DNA of 64,000 nt from positions 4,464,001 through 4,528,000 of the forward strand of contig NZ_CP038026.1 in NCBI RefSeq assembly GCF_004421005.1, written 5' to 3'. The notes under the pieces are model-generated. The model made no database searches, had not been told where the DNA came from, and was given only the letters and a program-made list of their open reading frames with translations. Positions 11,710-20,206 of this stretch are shown here, one piece after another. This DNA is from Pseudoduganella plicata. GTDB lineage: Bacteria > Pseudomonadota > Gammaproteobacteria > Burkholderiales > Burkholderiaceae_D. The translations under genes were made by a program, and so were the position numbers. Within the stretch, counting starts at the first letter, position 1. Every line of letters starts with the position of its first letter.

Positions 11710-11825
11710 AGTCTGATGACCATAGCAAGTCGGTCCCACCCCTTCCCATCCCGAACAGGACCGTGAAACGACTCTGCGCCGATGATAGTGCTGCAACCAG
11801 TGTGAAAGTAGGTTATCGTCAGACT
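11710..11825 (+). rRNA. rrf: Second, distal 5S ribosomal RNA of operon 1
   Basis: Another complete 116-nt 5S lies 109 nt past the first and beyond its terminator. It differs by one internal change (ACTCTGCG for ACTTTGCG) and at both ends, where GCCTGA/TCAGGC has become AGTCTGA/TCAGACT, i.e. the two strands of the terminal helix changed together. That covariation argues for a working RNA, not a dying copy. Expression would need readthrough of the first terminator or a promoter in 11646-11709, where I see no clear boxes. Confidence 0.9.
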
Positions 11826-11835
11826 AGTAATTAGA

Positions 11836-11870
11836 AAAGCCCCGCCAGGTGATCCTGGCGGGGCTTTTTG
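11836..11870 (+). terminator. Intrinsic terminator after the second 5S of operon 1
   Basis: AAGCCCCGCCAGG and CCTGGCGGGGCTTTTT form a 12-bp GC stem with a TGAT loop and a T run. It may also serve the convergent MFS gene on the other strand, because the A run upstream reads as a T run there. Confidence 0.88.
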
Positions 11871-11941
11871 CTTTCCGCTCCATGGAAAAAACCGGAGCCT
11901 GTCACCGGTTTTCCCGGTCTGTCGCCCGTTTAGTACATCCG

Positions 11942-13396
11942 CTATTCCGCAGCATCAGATTGCTGCAGATTCTGTTTCACCGGGACGGTGGCGACCTTGC
12001 TGCCGCGGCTGATGCTTTCGCCATCTTCCTTGCGCAGGGTCCAGAACGTCAGTGAAGACACGATCGTCAGCCCGGCCAAGGTCAGGAAGGCGTTGTGCAA
12101 GGCGCTCGTCAGTACGACCCGGTCCGTCTGCGGCATGTCACCCAGATACCAGGCCGTGATCAGCGAGCCGCACGCCAGGCCAAAACTCATCGAAAGCTGC
12201 TGCATCGAGCTCGCCATCGTGCTGGCCATGCTGGAATCCTTCTGGTCGACGTCCGCATACGCGATGCTGTTCATGCTGGAGAACTGCAGTGAATTGAAGA
12301 AGCCCTGGCACAGGCTGATGGCCACGATGACGTACGGCGGAGTCCCTAGCTGCACGAATGAGAACATCCCGATGGTCACGCCGATCAACACCGTGTTCAC
12401 CACCAGCACCTGGCGGTAGCCGAACCGGTTCAGCACCCGCACCGCGATGAACTTCATGCCCATCGCGGCCGCGGCGGCAGGCATCATCAGGAGGCCTGAC
12501 TGCCACGCGGGAAGGCCGAGACCCAGCTGATAGAGCAGGGGCAGCAAAAACGGCAGGCCGCCGACGCCAAGACGGGTGGCAAAGCCGCCCAGCACCGATA
12601 CGCGGAAGGTGCGGATCTTGAAGAGCGCAAGGCGCAGCAGCGGATACTCTTCGCGGCCGGCATGCCATACGTAGGCAGCCAGCAGGCTGCATGCGATGAA
12701 CAGCAGGACCGCAAAAGATGTTCCATCCAGTTTGTGTTCGCCGAAGACTTCGAGGAGCCAGGACAGCAGTGCGACGCCGGTGCCGAACAGGATCAGTCCC
12801 ATCACGTCCAGCGGACGTGGGCCGTCGCCGTGGGAATCCGGCATGTAGCGATGCGCCAGCCAGACGGCGGCCAGCCCCACGGGCACGTTGATGAAGAAGA
12901 TCTCGCGCCACGACAGCCAGTGCACGATCAGTCCACCAACAGTGGGACCAAGCAGAGGACCGATCAGCGCGGGGATGATCACGAAATTCATTGCCGTGAG
13001 CAGCTCGGCTTTCGGGAATGTGCGCACGATCGTCAGCCTGCCGACCGGCATCATCATCGCCGCGCCCAGCCCTTGCAGCAGGCGCGCCGCCACCAGCATC
13101 GGCGAATTGACGGACAGCCCGCACAGCACGGACGCCAACGTGAAGATACCGATGGCGCTCATGAACACGCGCCGCGTGCCGTAGCGGTCCGCCATCCAGC
13201 CGCTGATCGGAATCGCCACGGCGAGGCTCAGAATATAACTCGTGACGACGGCCTTGAGGCTCAGCGGCGTGACCTGCAGGCTGATGGCCATGCTGGGGAT
13301 CGCGGTGTTGACGATGGTGGAGTCGAGCTGCTCCATGAAGAGGGCCGTGGCGACGACCCAGGGAAGGTAACGCTTGGTGATGTCGGTATCGGACAT
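11942..13396 (-). CDS. MFS drug exporter, DHA2 (EmrB/QacA) family
   Basis: An inner-membrane proton-driven exporter of about 484 residues, the right length for the 14-span DHA2 group. It has the N-terminal motif FMEQLDSTIVNTAIPSMA (DHA2 motif D1), the GWMADRYGTRR loop (MFS motif A), RLLQGLGAAMMMPVG and a LIGPLLGPTVGG segment (motif C). The C-terminal tail is short and soluble. The frame also has a GTG two codons upstream (13402); the ATG at 13396 was preferred. There is no adjacent membrane-fusion protein or regulator gene, so the substrate cannot be told. It ends against the operon 1 terminator. Confidence 0.9.
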   Translation of the reverse strand: MSDTDITKRYLPWVVATALFMEQLDSTIVNTAIPSMAISLQVTPLSLKAVVTSYILSLAVAIPISGWMADRYGTRRVFMSAIGIFTLASVLCGLSVNSPMLVAARLLQGLGAAMMMPVGRLTIVRTFPKAELLTAMNFVIIPALIGPLLGPTVGGLIVHWLSWREIFFINVPVGLAAVWLAHRYMPDSHGDGPRPLDVMGLILFGTGVALLSWLLEVFGEHKLDGTSFAVLLFIACSLLAAYVWHAGREEYPLLRLALFKIRTFRVSVLGGFATRLGVGGLPFLLPLLYQLGLGLPAWQSGLLMMPAAAAAMGMKFIAVRVLNRFGYRQVLVVNTVLIGVTIGMFSFVQLGTPPYVIVAISLCQGFFNSLQFSSMNSIAYADVDQKDSSMASTMASSMQQLSMSFGLACGSLITAWYLGDMPQTDRVVLTSALHNAFLTLAGLTIVSSLTFWTLRKEDGESISRGSKVATVPVKQNLQQSDAAE

Positions 13397-13491
13397 AGGC
13401 ACGGCAACAATGCACAGTGATGAACTGCTCCGATTGTTGCATAAAGCGGCGAAAGGCGAAGCCGCCCTTGCCGCGCGTTGCAGTGGCTATG

Positions 13492-14934
13492 TCACATCAG
13501 GGAGACCAGCCGGTCCATCAAAGGTTGCGTGGCGTCGGCCAGCCGTTCCAGGCTCGCTTCGCGCAGTGCCGCCGTGTCGACGACGTGCTCGGACGCGAGG
13601 CCGGCCCAGCGCAGCAATGCCGCGCATGCCTGCGGCGTATCGAACACGCCGTGCAGATAGGTGCCCAGCACCTGGTCGTCCAGCGAGCGTGCGCCTTCCG
13701 CCCTGCCGTCGATGCGAAACGCAGGGCGATCCAGCGCATCGCCTGTCGACACGCCCATATGGATTTCGTAGCCTGCCACCGTGGCGTCGGCAAACACGCA
13801 ATCGCCGCGTACCTGCTCGAGGCGTTTTTCCTGCGTCAGGATCGTGATCATGTCCAGCAGGCCGAGGCCCTCGGATTCGCCCGCCGCTCCCTCGACGCCA
13901 TACGGATCGCGCACCGTGAGGCCCAGCATCTGGAAGCCGCCGCAGATGCCGATCACCTTGCCGCCGTAGCGCAGGTGCCGCGTGATCCGTTCGGGCCAGC
14001 CTTGTTCCGTCAGCCAGGCCAGATCGCCGCGCGTGTTCTTGCTGCCGGGGAGGACGATCAGGTCCGCTGGCGGGACCGGCTGTCCGGCGCGGATGAACTG
14101 CAGGTCCACATCGGGATGGGCGCGCAGCGCGTCGAAGTCCGTGTGGTTGCTCATGCGCGGCAGGCTGGGAACGACGATACGAAACGCACCGCGCTGCGCC
14201 TGCACCGCCTGTACCGCATCCTCGGCGTCGAGGAACAACCCATGCAGATACGGCAGCACGGCCAGCACCGGCTTGCCCGTCTGCCGTTCCAGCCATTCCA
14301 GCCCCGGTTCCAGCAGCCGGATATCGCCGCGGAAGCGGTTGATGACAAAGCCGATGATACGTTGCCGCTCGCTGTCGGACAGGCAGGCCAGCGTGCCGAC
14401 GATATGGGCGAATACGCCGCCGCGGTCGATGTCGGCCACCAGCACGACGGGGCAATCGACGGCCTCCGCGAAACCCATATTGGCGATGTCCCGGTCGCGC
14501 AGGTTGATCTCGGCGGGACTGCCGGCGCCCTCGACGATGACGGCGTCGTACTGCCGCAGCAGGCGCGCATGGGACTCGAGCACCGCCGCCATCGCCACGG
14601 TCTTGTAGCGGTGGTAGTCGCGCGCGTTCATCTCCGCTCGCACCTTGCCATGAATGATGACCTGAGCGCCCGTATCGCTGGAAGGCTTGAGCAGCACGGG
14701 ATTCATGTCCGTGTGCGGCGCGATGCCGGCGGCGGCGGCCTGCAACGCCTGGGCGCGGCCGATCTCCCCGCCGTCGGCCGTGACGGCGCTGTTCAACGCC
14801 ATGTTCTGCGGCTTGAACGGCGCAACGGCGACGCCCCGGCGTTTCAGCAGCCGGCACAGCGCGGCGACCACGGTGCTCTTGCCCGCGTCGGACGTCGTCC
14901 CTTGAATCATCAGGGTGGAGTAGGGGAATGCCAT
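13492..14934 (-). CDS. cobQ: Cobyric acid synthase
   Basis: Amidates adenosylcobyrinic a,c-diamide four times with glutamine to give adenosylcobyric acid (also called CbiP). The 480-residue protein has the DRTF/dethiobiotin-synthetase-like ATP domain at the N-terminus (MIQGTTSDAGKSTVVAALCRLL, KPQNMALNS) and a C-terminal class I-like amidotransferase domain with the nucleophile Cys in GKVIGICGGFQMLG and the His in GTYLHGVFD. It is the last gene of the B12 operon, right after btuF with a one-base gap. Downstream lies only the convergently irrelevant 95-bp gap to the MFS gene. Confidence 0.95.
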   Translation of the reverse strand: MAFPYSTLMIQGTTSDAGKSTVVAALCRLLKRRGVAVAPFKPQNMALNSAVTADGGEIGRAQALQAAAAGIAPHTDMNPVLLKPSSDTGAQVIIHGKVRAEMNARDYHRYKTVAMAAVLESHARLLRQYDAVIVEGAGSPAEINLRDRDIANMGFAEAVDCPVVLVADIDRGGVFAHIVGTLACLSDSERQRIIGFVINRFRGDIRLLEPGLEWLERQTGKPVLAVLPYLHGLFLDAEDAVQAVQAQRGAFRIVVPSLPRMSNHTDFDALRAHPDVDLQFIRAGQPVPPADLIVLPGSKNTRGDLAWLTEQGWPERITRHLRYGGKVIGICGGFQMLGLTVRDPYGVEGAAGESEGLGLLDMITILTQEKRLEQVRGDCVFADATVAGYEIHMGVSTGDALDRPAFRIDGRAEGARSLDDQVLGTYLHGVFDTPQACAALLRWAGLASEHVVDTAALREASLERLADATQPLMDRLVSLM

Positions 14935-14935
14935 C

Positions 14936-15814
14936 TCAGTTCCGGCGCCGCTGGCGGGCCTGCTCGAGCAATTCGCACAGTGAAGCCGTGCCCTGGATCA
15001 TGCGCGGTCCCGCGCGATTGACCAGATGGCCATCGATGGTGAACAGATTGCCCTGGCGGGTCGCCTTCATGTTCGGGTACTGCCGCCACATCGCGGCGCC
15101 TCCCTGTTCCTTCTCGGCCGTGCTGAATACCGCTTCGGGGTCCGCCTGCAGCACCGCTTCGATGCTGACGACGGGCGCGGTAACGCTTTGCGATGCGAAG
15201 ATGTTCTCGCCGCCGCACACTTTCAGCGCATCGCTGACGATGTGCGTGCCGTTGAGCGTATAGAGCGGCTTGTCCCACACCTGGTAGAACGTGCGCACAA
15301 CCGGACGGCCGGCATAGCGCGACCGCAGGCCGGTCAGCTGCTGTCGCAGGGTTTGCGCCGCCGCGTTGGCTGTCGTTTCCGTTCCCAGCAGCTTGCCCAT
15401 GTTGGCCACGTTGCCGGCAATGGCGTCGAGCTTTTTCGGCTCGCTGTGATACAGCGGGATATTCAGTTTGCGCAGCATGTCGATCTGACGCTCGGAACTG
15501 CCGTGGCGCCAGACGACGATCAGGTCCGGTTTCAGCGCAATGATGCGCTCCAGGTCCACCTCGCGGTTGCTGCCGATGCGGGGAATCGCCTTGGCAGCCT
15601 CCGGGTAATCGCTGTAGTCGACCGCGCCCACGATGCGGCTGCCGCCGCCGGCGGCAAACAGCAGTTCCGTCACATGGGGCGCCATCGAGATCACGCGTTG
15701 CGCCGGCCTGGCCAGCGTCACCATCTGGCCATCGTCGTCGCGCACCGCGATCGTGGCCCATGCGGCCGATGCGGTGAGGGTCGCGAGCAGTAGCGCCGGG
15801 AGCTGCTTGTTCAT
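14936..15814 (-). CDS. btuF: Cobalamin-binding periplasmic protein
   Basis: Periplasmic carrier that hands corrinoids to the BtuCD importer. The 292-residue protein starts with a Sec signal (MNKQLPALLLATLTASAAWA), then a class III substrate-binding fold: QRVISMAPHVTELLFAAGGGSRIVGAVDYSDYP, ALKPDLIVVW, and C-terminal HLVNRAGPRMIQGTASLCELL. The ATG at 15814 overlaps the preceding gene's stop as ATGA and has an AAAGGAA ribosome site; upstream in-frame starts would break the signal peptide. Oddly it is separated from btuC and btuD by five biosynthetic genes, though in the same transcription unit. Confidence 0.92.
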   Translation of the reverse strand: MNKQLPALLLATLTASAAWATIAVRDDDGQMVTLARPAQRVISMAPHVTELLFAAGGGSRIVGAVDYSDYPEAAKAIPRIGSNREVDLERIIALKPDLIVVWRHGSSERQIDMLRKLNIPLYHSEPKKLDAIAGNVANMGKLLGTETTANAAAQTLRQQLTGLRSRYAGRPVVRTFYQVWDKPLYTLNGTHIVSDALKVCGGENIFASQSVTAPVVSIEAVLQADPEAVFSTAEKEQGGAAMWRQYPNMKATRQGNLFTIDGHLVNRAGPRMIQGTASLCELLEQARQRRRN

Positions 15815-16797
15815 CTTGATTCCTTTGTCCATTCGTTCAATGCCAGTTCCAGCCTGGCCCACGCCGCCTCGTCCGGCGGCAATCCGACGCGGATGCCGCG
15901 CGGGCCGTCACGGAACAGCCGCACCCAGATGCCGCGCCGGGCCATGTGCTCGTGGAAGCGTTCCGGCTCCCGCTCGGGCCACCACTGGAACAGCGCCGTG
16001 CCGGCCGATTCGATGCCGTGCGCCGCGAGCAGCTGCGCCAGGCGCCGCCCGTCATGCAGCAGCCTGTCCCGTGTCGTACGCTGCCACGGCCGATCGAACA
16101 GTGCGGCTTTGCCCACCTGCTGCGCCGGGCCGCTGACCTGCCATGGTCCCAGCAGTTCGTCCAGCGCGGCCAGCAAATCCGGCTGGGCCGCGACGAAGCC
16201 GAGGCGGATGCCGGCCAGGCCGAAGAATTTGCCGACCGAGCGCAGAACGATGAGGGCCGGCTGGTCCGCGCAGTCGGCCACGCTTTGCGCGCCATCCGTG
16301 TCCGCAAACGCCTCGTCCACCACCAGCCAGCCGCCCCGTTGGGCCAGTGTCGTGGCCCATGCCAACAACTGCGCGCGCGGCACCGTGGCGCCGGTGGGAT
16401 TGTTCGGATTGCAGACGACCAGCACATCGCAGCCGTCGACCGCAGCGGCCAGCCCGGCGTAAGGTACCTGCGTTGCGCTATGGCCGTGCTGCGCCCAGTG
16501 ATGTGCGTGTTCCGCATACGAGGGCGCGGCAATGACGACACGCGACGGCGCCCGCAGCCGCGGCAGCGCCTGGATCGCCGCCTGCGTCCCGGCGACCGGC
16601 AGCATGCGGTGCGCGCCGTAATATGCGCACGCCGCGTCCACCAGTGCGGGATCGGGTTCCGGCAGCCGGTGCCACGCGTTGCCGGCAAGGACCGGGGCGG
16701 GATACCAGACCGGATTCAAACCGGCCGACAGGTCGATCCAGTCGGACCGGCCATAGCGACGCATTGCGTCGCGCAGATTGCCGCCGTGTTCAGGCAT
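15811..16797 (-). CDS. cobD: L-threonine-O-3-phosphate decarboxylase (PLP-dependent)
   Basis: Makes (R)-1-amino-2-propanol O-2-phosphate, the linker of the cobalamin lower loop (called CobD in Salmonella, CobC in Pseudomonas). The 328-residue fold-type I aminotransferase-like protein has the family start HGGNLRDAMRRYGRSDWIDLSAGLNP, VCNPNNPTGA, VVDEAFAD (PLP-pyridine Asp) and the Schiff-base Lys in RSVGKFFGLAGIRLGF. It overlaps the next gene by four bases and the upstream cbiB by eight, consistent with tight coupling in the operon. Confidence 0.93.
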   Translation of the reverse strand: MPEHGGNLRDAMRRYGRSDWIDLSAGLNPVWYPAPVLAGNAWHRLPEPDPALVDAACAYYGAHRMLPVAGTQAAIQALPRLRAPSRVVIAAPSYAEHAHHWAQHGHSATQVPYAGLAAAVDGCDVLVVCNPNNPTGATVPRAQLLAWATTLAQRGGWLVVDEAFADTDGAQSVADCADQPALIVLRSVGKFFGLAGIRLGFVAAQPDLLAALDELLGPWQVSGPAQQVGKAALFDRPWQRTTRDRLLHDGRRLAQLLAAHGIESAGTALFQWWPEREPERFHEHMARRGIWVRLFRDGPRGIRVGLPPDEAAWARLELALNEWTKESR

Positions 16798-17734
16798 GCC
16801 GCGCCCCTGTCACGAGCAATGCGCCAATGGCGGCGCACGACAACCACAATATGGTAGTGTTCAGCACCAGCCGCCATGCGCGGCCGATGTCCGCTGCCTG
16901 CGCGGGCGCGCCACTGCCGAGCGGCGGGCGCTGTTCCACTGCGCCATCGTAGACGGCGGCGCCGCCAAGGGCCAGCGACAGCGCGCCCGCGCCGCTGGAC
17001 ATCACTGGCCCCGCGTTCGGGCTGCCCCACGCCGGGGCCTGCGTACGCCAGCATTGCCACGCGCGCCGTTTGCCCGTCATGGTCGGCGCCAGCAGCACGT
17101 ACGACAGGGCCGTCAGCCGGGCCGGCAGATAGTTCATCACATCGTCCACCCGAGCGGCCACGCGGCCGAAGTAAAGAAAGCGCTCATTGCGGTAGCCCCA
17201 CATCGCGTCCAGCGTATTCACGAGCCGGAACAGTACCGCACCGGGTCCGCCCGCAACGGCAAACCAGAACAGCGTGCCAAAGACGGCGTCGTTGCCATTC
17301 TCCAGCAGCGATTCGGCGCTGGCCTTGGCCAGGTCGGCCTCGGCCGCGTTCGCCGTGTCGCGGCTGACGATCATCGACGTCAGGAAGCGGGCGCGCGGCA
17401 GGTCGCCGGCGGTCAGGGCGGCGGCGATCGGCAGATTGTGTTCGCGCAGGCTGCGCAGGCCGATGCAAAGGTACAGCAGCAAGGCATGAACGGCCCAGCC
17501 GGCGCCGCACAGCCATGCCGTCAGCGCGGTGATCGGCAGCACGGCCAGCGTCCAGGCGAGCGCACCGCGCAGCAGCCGCCCACGGCCGCGATTCAATCTG
17601 CGCTGGAGGACCGACGCCAGGTTGCCGAAGCCGACGAGCGGGTGAAAGCGGCGCGCTTCGCCCAGGAGCAGATCAAGCAGCACGCCGGCCACCATCAGTG
17701 CTGCAACGGCAGGCCATGACAGGCCGCTCAGCAT
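16790..17734 (-). CDS. cbiB: Adenosylcobinamide-phosphate synthase
   Basis: Inner-membrane enzyme joining adenosylcobyric acid to aminopropanol phosphate (CbiB; CobD in Pseudomonas naming). The 314-residue protein starts MLSGLSWPAVAALMVAGVLLDLLLGE, followed by RRFHPLVGFGNLA, with several membrane spans, the conserved SRDTANAAEADLAKASAESLLENGNDAVFGTLFWF and NTLDAMWGYRNERFLYFGRVAARVDDVMNYLPAR segments (split over two long signatures). The frame is open well upstream; the ATG at 17734 gives the family start and overlaps cobU by seven bases. Confidence 0.93.
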   Translation of the reverse strand: MLSGLSWPAVAALMVAGVLLDLLLGEARRFHPLVGFGNLASVLQRRLNRGRGRLLRGALAWTLAVLPITALTAWLCGAGWAVHALLLYLCIGLRSLREHNLPIAAALTAGDLPRARFLTSMIVSRDTANAAEADLAKASAESLLENGNDAVFGTLFWFAVAGGPGAVLFRLVNTLDAMWGYRNERFLYFGRVAARVDDVMNYLPARLTALSYVLLAPTMTGKRRAWQCWRTQAPAWGSPNAGPVMSSGAGALSLALGGAAVYDGAVEQRPPLGSGAPAQAADIGRAWRLVLNTTILWLSCAAIGALLVTGARHA

Positions 17735-18285
17735 GGTCCGCCTTTCAGCACCAGTGGCAGTCCCGCCGCGACCAGCACTGCGCGGTCGCACAGCGCGGCG
17801 ACGGCCTGGTTCAGCCGACCGGCTTCGTCCGCATACGCGCGCGTGATGGCGCCATACGGCACGATGCCCATGCCGACTTCGTTGGAGACGAAGACGACGT
17901 CGCCGCGAGGCTGTGCCAGTTCTGTCAGCAGTGCCGCGCGCTCGGCATGGAACCGCGGTGGCAGTTCGATTGCGCCAACGTCCGGATAGACGATACCGCC
18001 GTCGAACAGCAGGTTGCTGAGCCACAGCGTCAGGCAGTCGACCAGTACCAGCCGGTGCGGTGCACGCCACGCCGCCAGTATTTCTCCCATCGCGAGCTTT
18101 TCCTCGACCGTCGTCCAGTGCGCTGGGCGTTGGGTTCGATGCAGTGCGATCCGCTGCGCCATTTCGCCGTCGCCGGCCGCCGCGGTGGCGACATACACGA
18201 CCTCCTTGCCCGACTGCTGTGCCAACGCCTCGGCGTAAGCGCTCTTGCCGGAGCGGGCGCCGCCCAGGACGAGGGTACGCGTCAT
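17728..18285 (-). CDS. cobU: Adenosylcobinamide kinase / adenosylcobinamide-phosphate guanylyltransferase
   Basis: Phosphorylates adenosylcobinamide and adds GMP to activate it for lower-ligand attachment (CobU/CobP). The 185-residue protein has the P-loop GGARSGKS at residues 8-15, YVATA, the HRTQRPAHWTTVEE segment with the guanylylated-His region, VDCLTLWLSNLL and VSNEVGMGIVPYG. It overlaps cobB upstream by four bases. Length and motifs match active bifunctional enzymes. Confidence 0.95.
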   Translation of the reverse strand: MTRTLVLGGARSGKSAYAEALAQQSGKEVVYVATAAAGDGEMAQRIALHRTQRPAHWTTVEEKLAMGEILAAWRAPHRLVLVDCLTLWLSNLLFDGGIVYPDVGAIELPPRFHAERAALLTELAQPRGDVVFVSNEVGMGIVPYGAITRAYADEAGRLNQAVAALCDRAVLVAAGLPLVLKGGPC

Positions 18286-19574
18286 GGTGCCTCCCGCGTA
18301 AAGAGTGCCGCTGCCGCCGCTGGATTGGAGGGGAAGTAGCCGTGGAAGTACGATGCCGTCACGCTGCCGACGCGGTAGACAGCCTCGCCCTGCGCGGCGG
18401 ACGGGTTTTTGGCCGTGTGCGCAGCGACCGGCAGTTCGGTGTCGAAGCGCGAATAATGAAACGTGTGGCCACGCAGCGCGCCGTGCGGCGTCGGCATCGT
18501 CTGCGGTCCCAGGCCGGCCAGGCGCTTCTGCACCGTGATGCGGCCTGGAAGAATGCCGGCCATGGGCCAGTCGTGGCCCGCGCCGTCCGCCAGCGCGTCA
18601 GCCAGTGCCATCATGCCGCCGCATTCGGCGACGATCGGCACGCCGGCCGCATGTGCCGTGCGGATCGACTCGCGCCAGCGCGCGGCGCCGGACAGGCGCT
18701 TGCAATGCAGTTCGGGATACCCGCCGGGCAGGTAGACGGCATCGGCGTCCGGCGGTACCGGCTCGTCTGCCAGCGGCGCGAAGAACACCAGCCGCGCTCC
18801 CATGGCGCGCAGCAGATTCATATTGGCGGGATAAACGAACAGGAACGACTCGTCGCGCGCAATGGCGATCGTGCGGCCTGCCAGCAGCGGCGGCAGTGGT
18901 ACTTCCGGCGCGGGATGGGCAAAGATCACTGGCGGCAACGCCGCCCATGCGGCTTCGTCGAACGTCATCTGCGCCGCCAGTTCGTCCAGCAACGCATCGA
19001 CACCTTCCACTTCATGCGGCAGCACGAGCCCCAGGTGCCGCTCGGGCAGCGAGCGGCCCTGTTTCGGCAGTGTGCCGAACAGGGGAATGCCGCGCAGCGA
19101 CGTCTGCACCATGGCCGCGTGACCGGGACTGGCAACGCGGTTGGCGATGACACCTGCCATCTCGACGGGTCCATAGTCGCGCAGGCCATGCACGATCGCG
19201 CCCGCCGTCTGCGCCATCGCGCCTGCATCGATGACGGCCAGCACCGGCACGCCGAACTCGCGCGCCAGGTCGGCGGCGGATGGCGTGCCGTCGTACAGGC
19301 CCATGACACCCTCGATGAGGATCGCGTCCGCTTCGTCAGCGGCCTGCGCCAGCAGGCGCTGGCAGCGCTCGCGGCCAACCATCCACAGGTCGAGCGTTTC
19401 GACCGGGGCGCCGCTGGCACGCTCCAGCACCATCGGATCGATGAAGTCCGGCCCGCACTTGAATACGCGCACGCGCTGGCCGGCCTGCGCCAGCCGGCGC
19501 GCCAGGGCCGCCGTCACCGTGGTCTTGCCCTGGCCCGACGAGACGGCGGCGATCAAAACGGCGCGCGCGGCCAT
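18282..19574 (-). CDS. cobB: Cobyrinate a,c-diamide synthase
   Basis: Glutamine-dependent amidation of the a and c side chains of (hydrogeno)cobyrinate (CobB/CbiA). The 430-residue protein has an ATP domain with LIAAVSSGQGKTTVTAALARRL, FKCGPDFIDPMVLE and EGVMGLYDGT, and a C-terminal amidotransferase domain with LPGGYPELH and the Cys nucleophile in VAECGGMMALAD; the His is in SYFHGYFPSNP. Its stop overlaps cobU and its ATG sits on the cobO stop. Presence of this enzyme implies that cobyrinate is made or imported; ring-building genes are not in this window. Confidence 0.94.
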   Translation of the reverse strand: MAARAVLIAAVSSGQGKTTVTAALARRLAQAGQRVRVFKCGPDFIDPMVLERASGAPVETLDLWMVGRERCQRLLAQAADEADAILIEGVMGLYDGTPSAADLAREFGVPVLAVIDAGAMAQTAGAIVHGLRDYGPVEMAGVIANRVASPGHAAMVQTSLRGIPLFGTLPKQGRSLPERHLGLVLPHEVEGVDALLDELAAQMTFDEAAWAALPPVIFAHPAPEVPLPPLLAGRTIAIARDESFLFVYPANMNLLRAMGARLVFFAPLADEPVPPDADAVYLPGGYPELHCKRLSGAARWRESIRTAHAAGVPIVAECGGMMALADALADGAGHDWPMAGILPGRITVQKRLAGLGPQTMPTPHGALRGHTFHYSRFDTELPVAAHTAKNPSAAQGEAVYRVGSVTASYFHGYFPSNPAAAAALFTREAP

Positions 19575-20206
19575 CAGAACTCCGTTCCCGCCTGGGCGGC
19601 GATACCGGCCTTGAACGCATGCTTGACGACGTTCATTTCCGTGACCGTGTCGGCGATGTCGATCAGCTGCTGCGGCGCGCCGCGGCCCGTGATGACGACA
19701 TGCTGCATCGCCGGTCGGTCCAGCAGGTCGGCGATGACCGTCTCCACGTCCAGGTACTGGTACTTCAGCGCGATGTTCAGTTCATCCAGAAGCACCAGGC
19801 CGACGGCCGGATCGGCCAGGAAGCGCTTCGCCTGCTCCCACGCGGCTTGCGCCTTTTCGGTATCGCGGGCACGATCCTGCGTGTCCCACGTATAGCCTTC
19901 GCCCATGGCATGAAAGCTGACTTCGTCCGGGAAACGGCGTAGGAATTTTTCCTCACCCGTCGACATGGCGCCCTTGATGAACTGGACGACGCCGACCTTC
20001 ATGCCGTGGCCCAGTGCCCGCGCCACCATGCCGAAGCCGCTCGAGCTCTTGCCTTTGCCGTTGCCCGTGTTGACGACGATGATGCCGATTTCCTTGTCGG
20101 CCGCGGCGATCTTCGCGTCGACGATGGCTTTCTTGCGCTCCATGCGGGCGCGGTGGCGCTCGTTCAGCGCTGCGGTGTCTTCAGGTGTCATTGGGTTCAT
20201 GCTCAT
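19574..20206 (-). CDS. cobO: Cob(I)yrinic acid a,c-diamide adenosyltransferase
   Basis: Attaches the 5'-deoxyadenosyl group from ATP to the cobalt (CobO/BtuR/CobA type). The 210-residue protein has an N-terminal helix rich in Arg/Lys, the unusual P-loop VVNTGNGKGKSSSGFGMV, VGVVQFIKGA, and LVLLDELNIALKYQYLD with ITGRGAPQQLIDIADTVTEM. The ATG at 20206 was chosen because it overlaps the btuD stop as ATGA; a longer open frame upstream is the btuD gene read in another phase. Adenosylation links the import genes on its left with the assembly genes on its right. Confidence 0.95.
   Translation of the reverse strand: MSMNPMTPEDTAALNERHRARMERKKAIVDAKIAAADKEIGIIVVNTGNGKGKSSSGFGMVARALGHGMKVGVVQFIKGAMSTGEEKFLRRFPDEVSFHAMGEGYTWDTQDRARDTEKAQAAWEQAKRFLADPAVGLVLLDELNIALKYQYLDVETVIADLLDRPAMQHVVITGRGAPQQLIDIADTVTEMNVVKHAFKAGIAAQAGTEF

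Noticed and set aside
13417..15021. Long plus-strand frames opposite the cobalamin genes
   Set aside because: The minus-strand genes overlap as ATGA couples and have complete motifs; the plus frames are compositionally abnormal.
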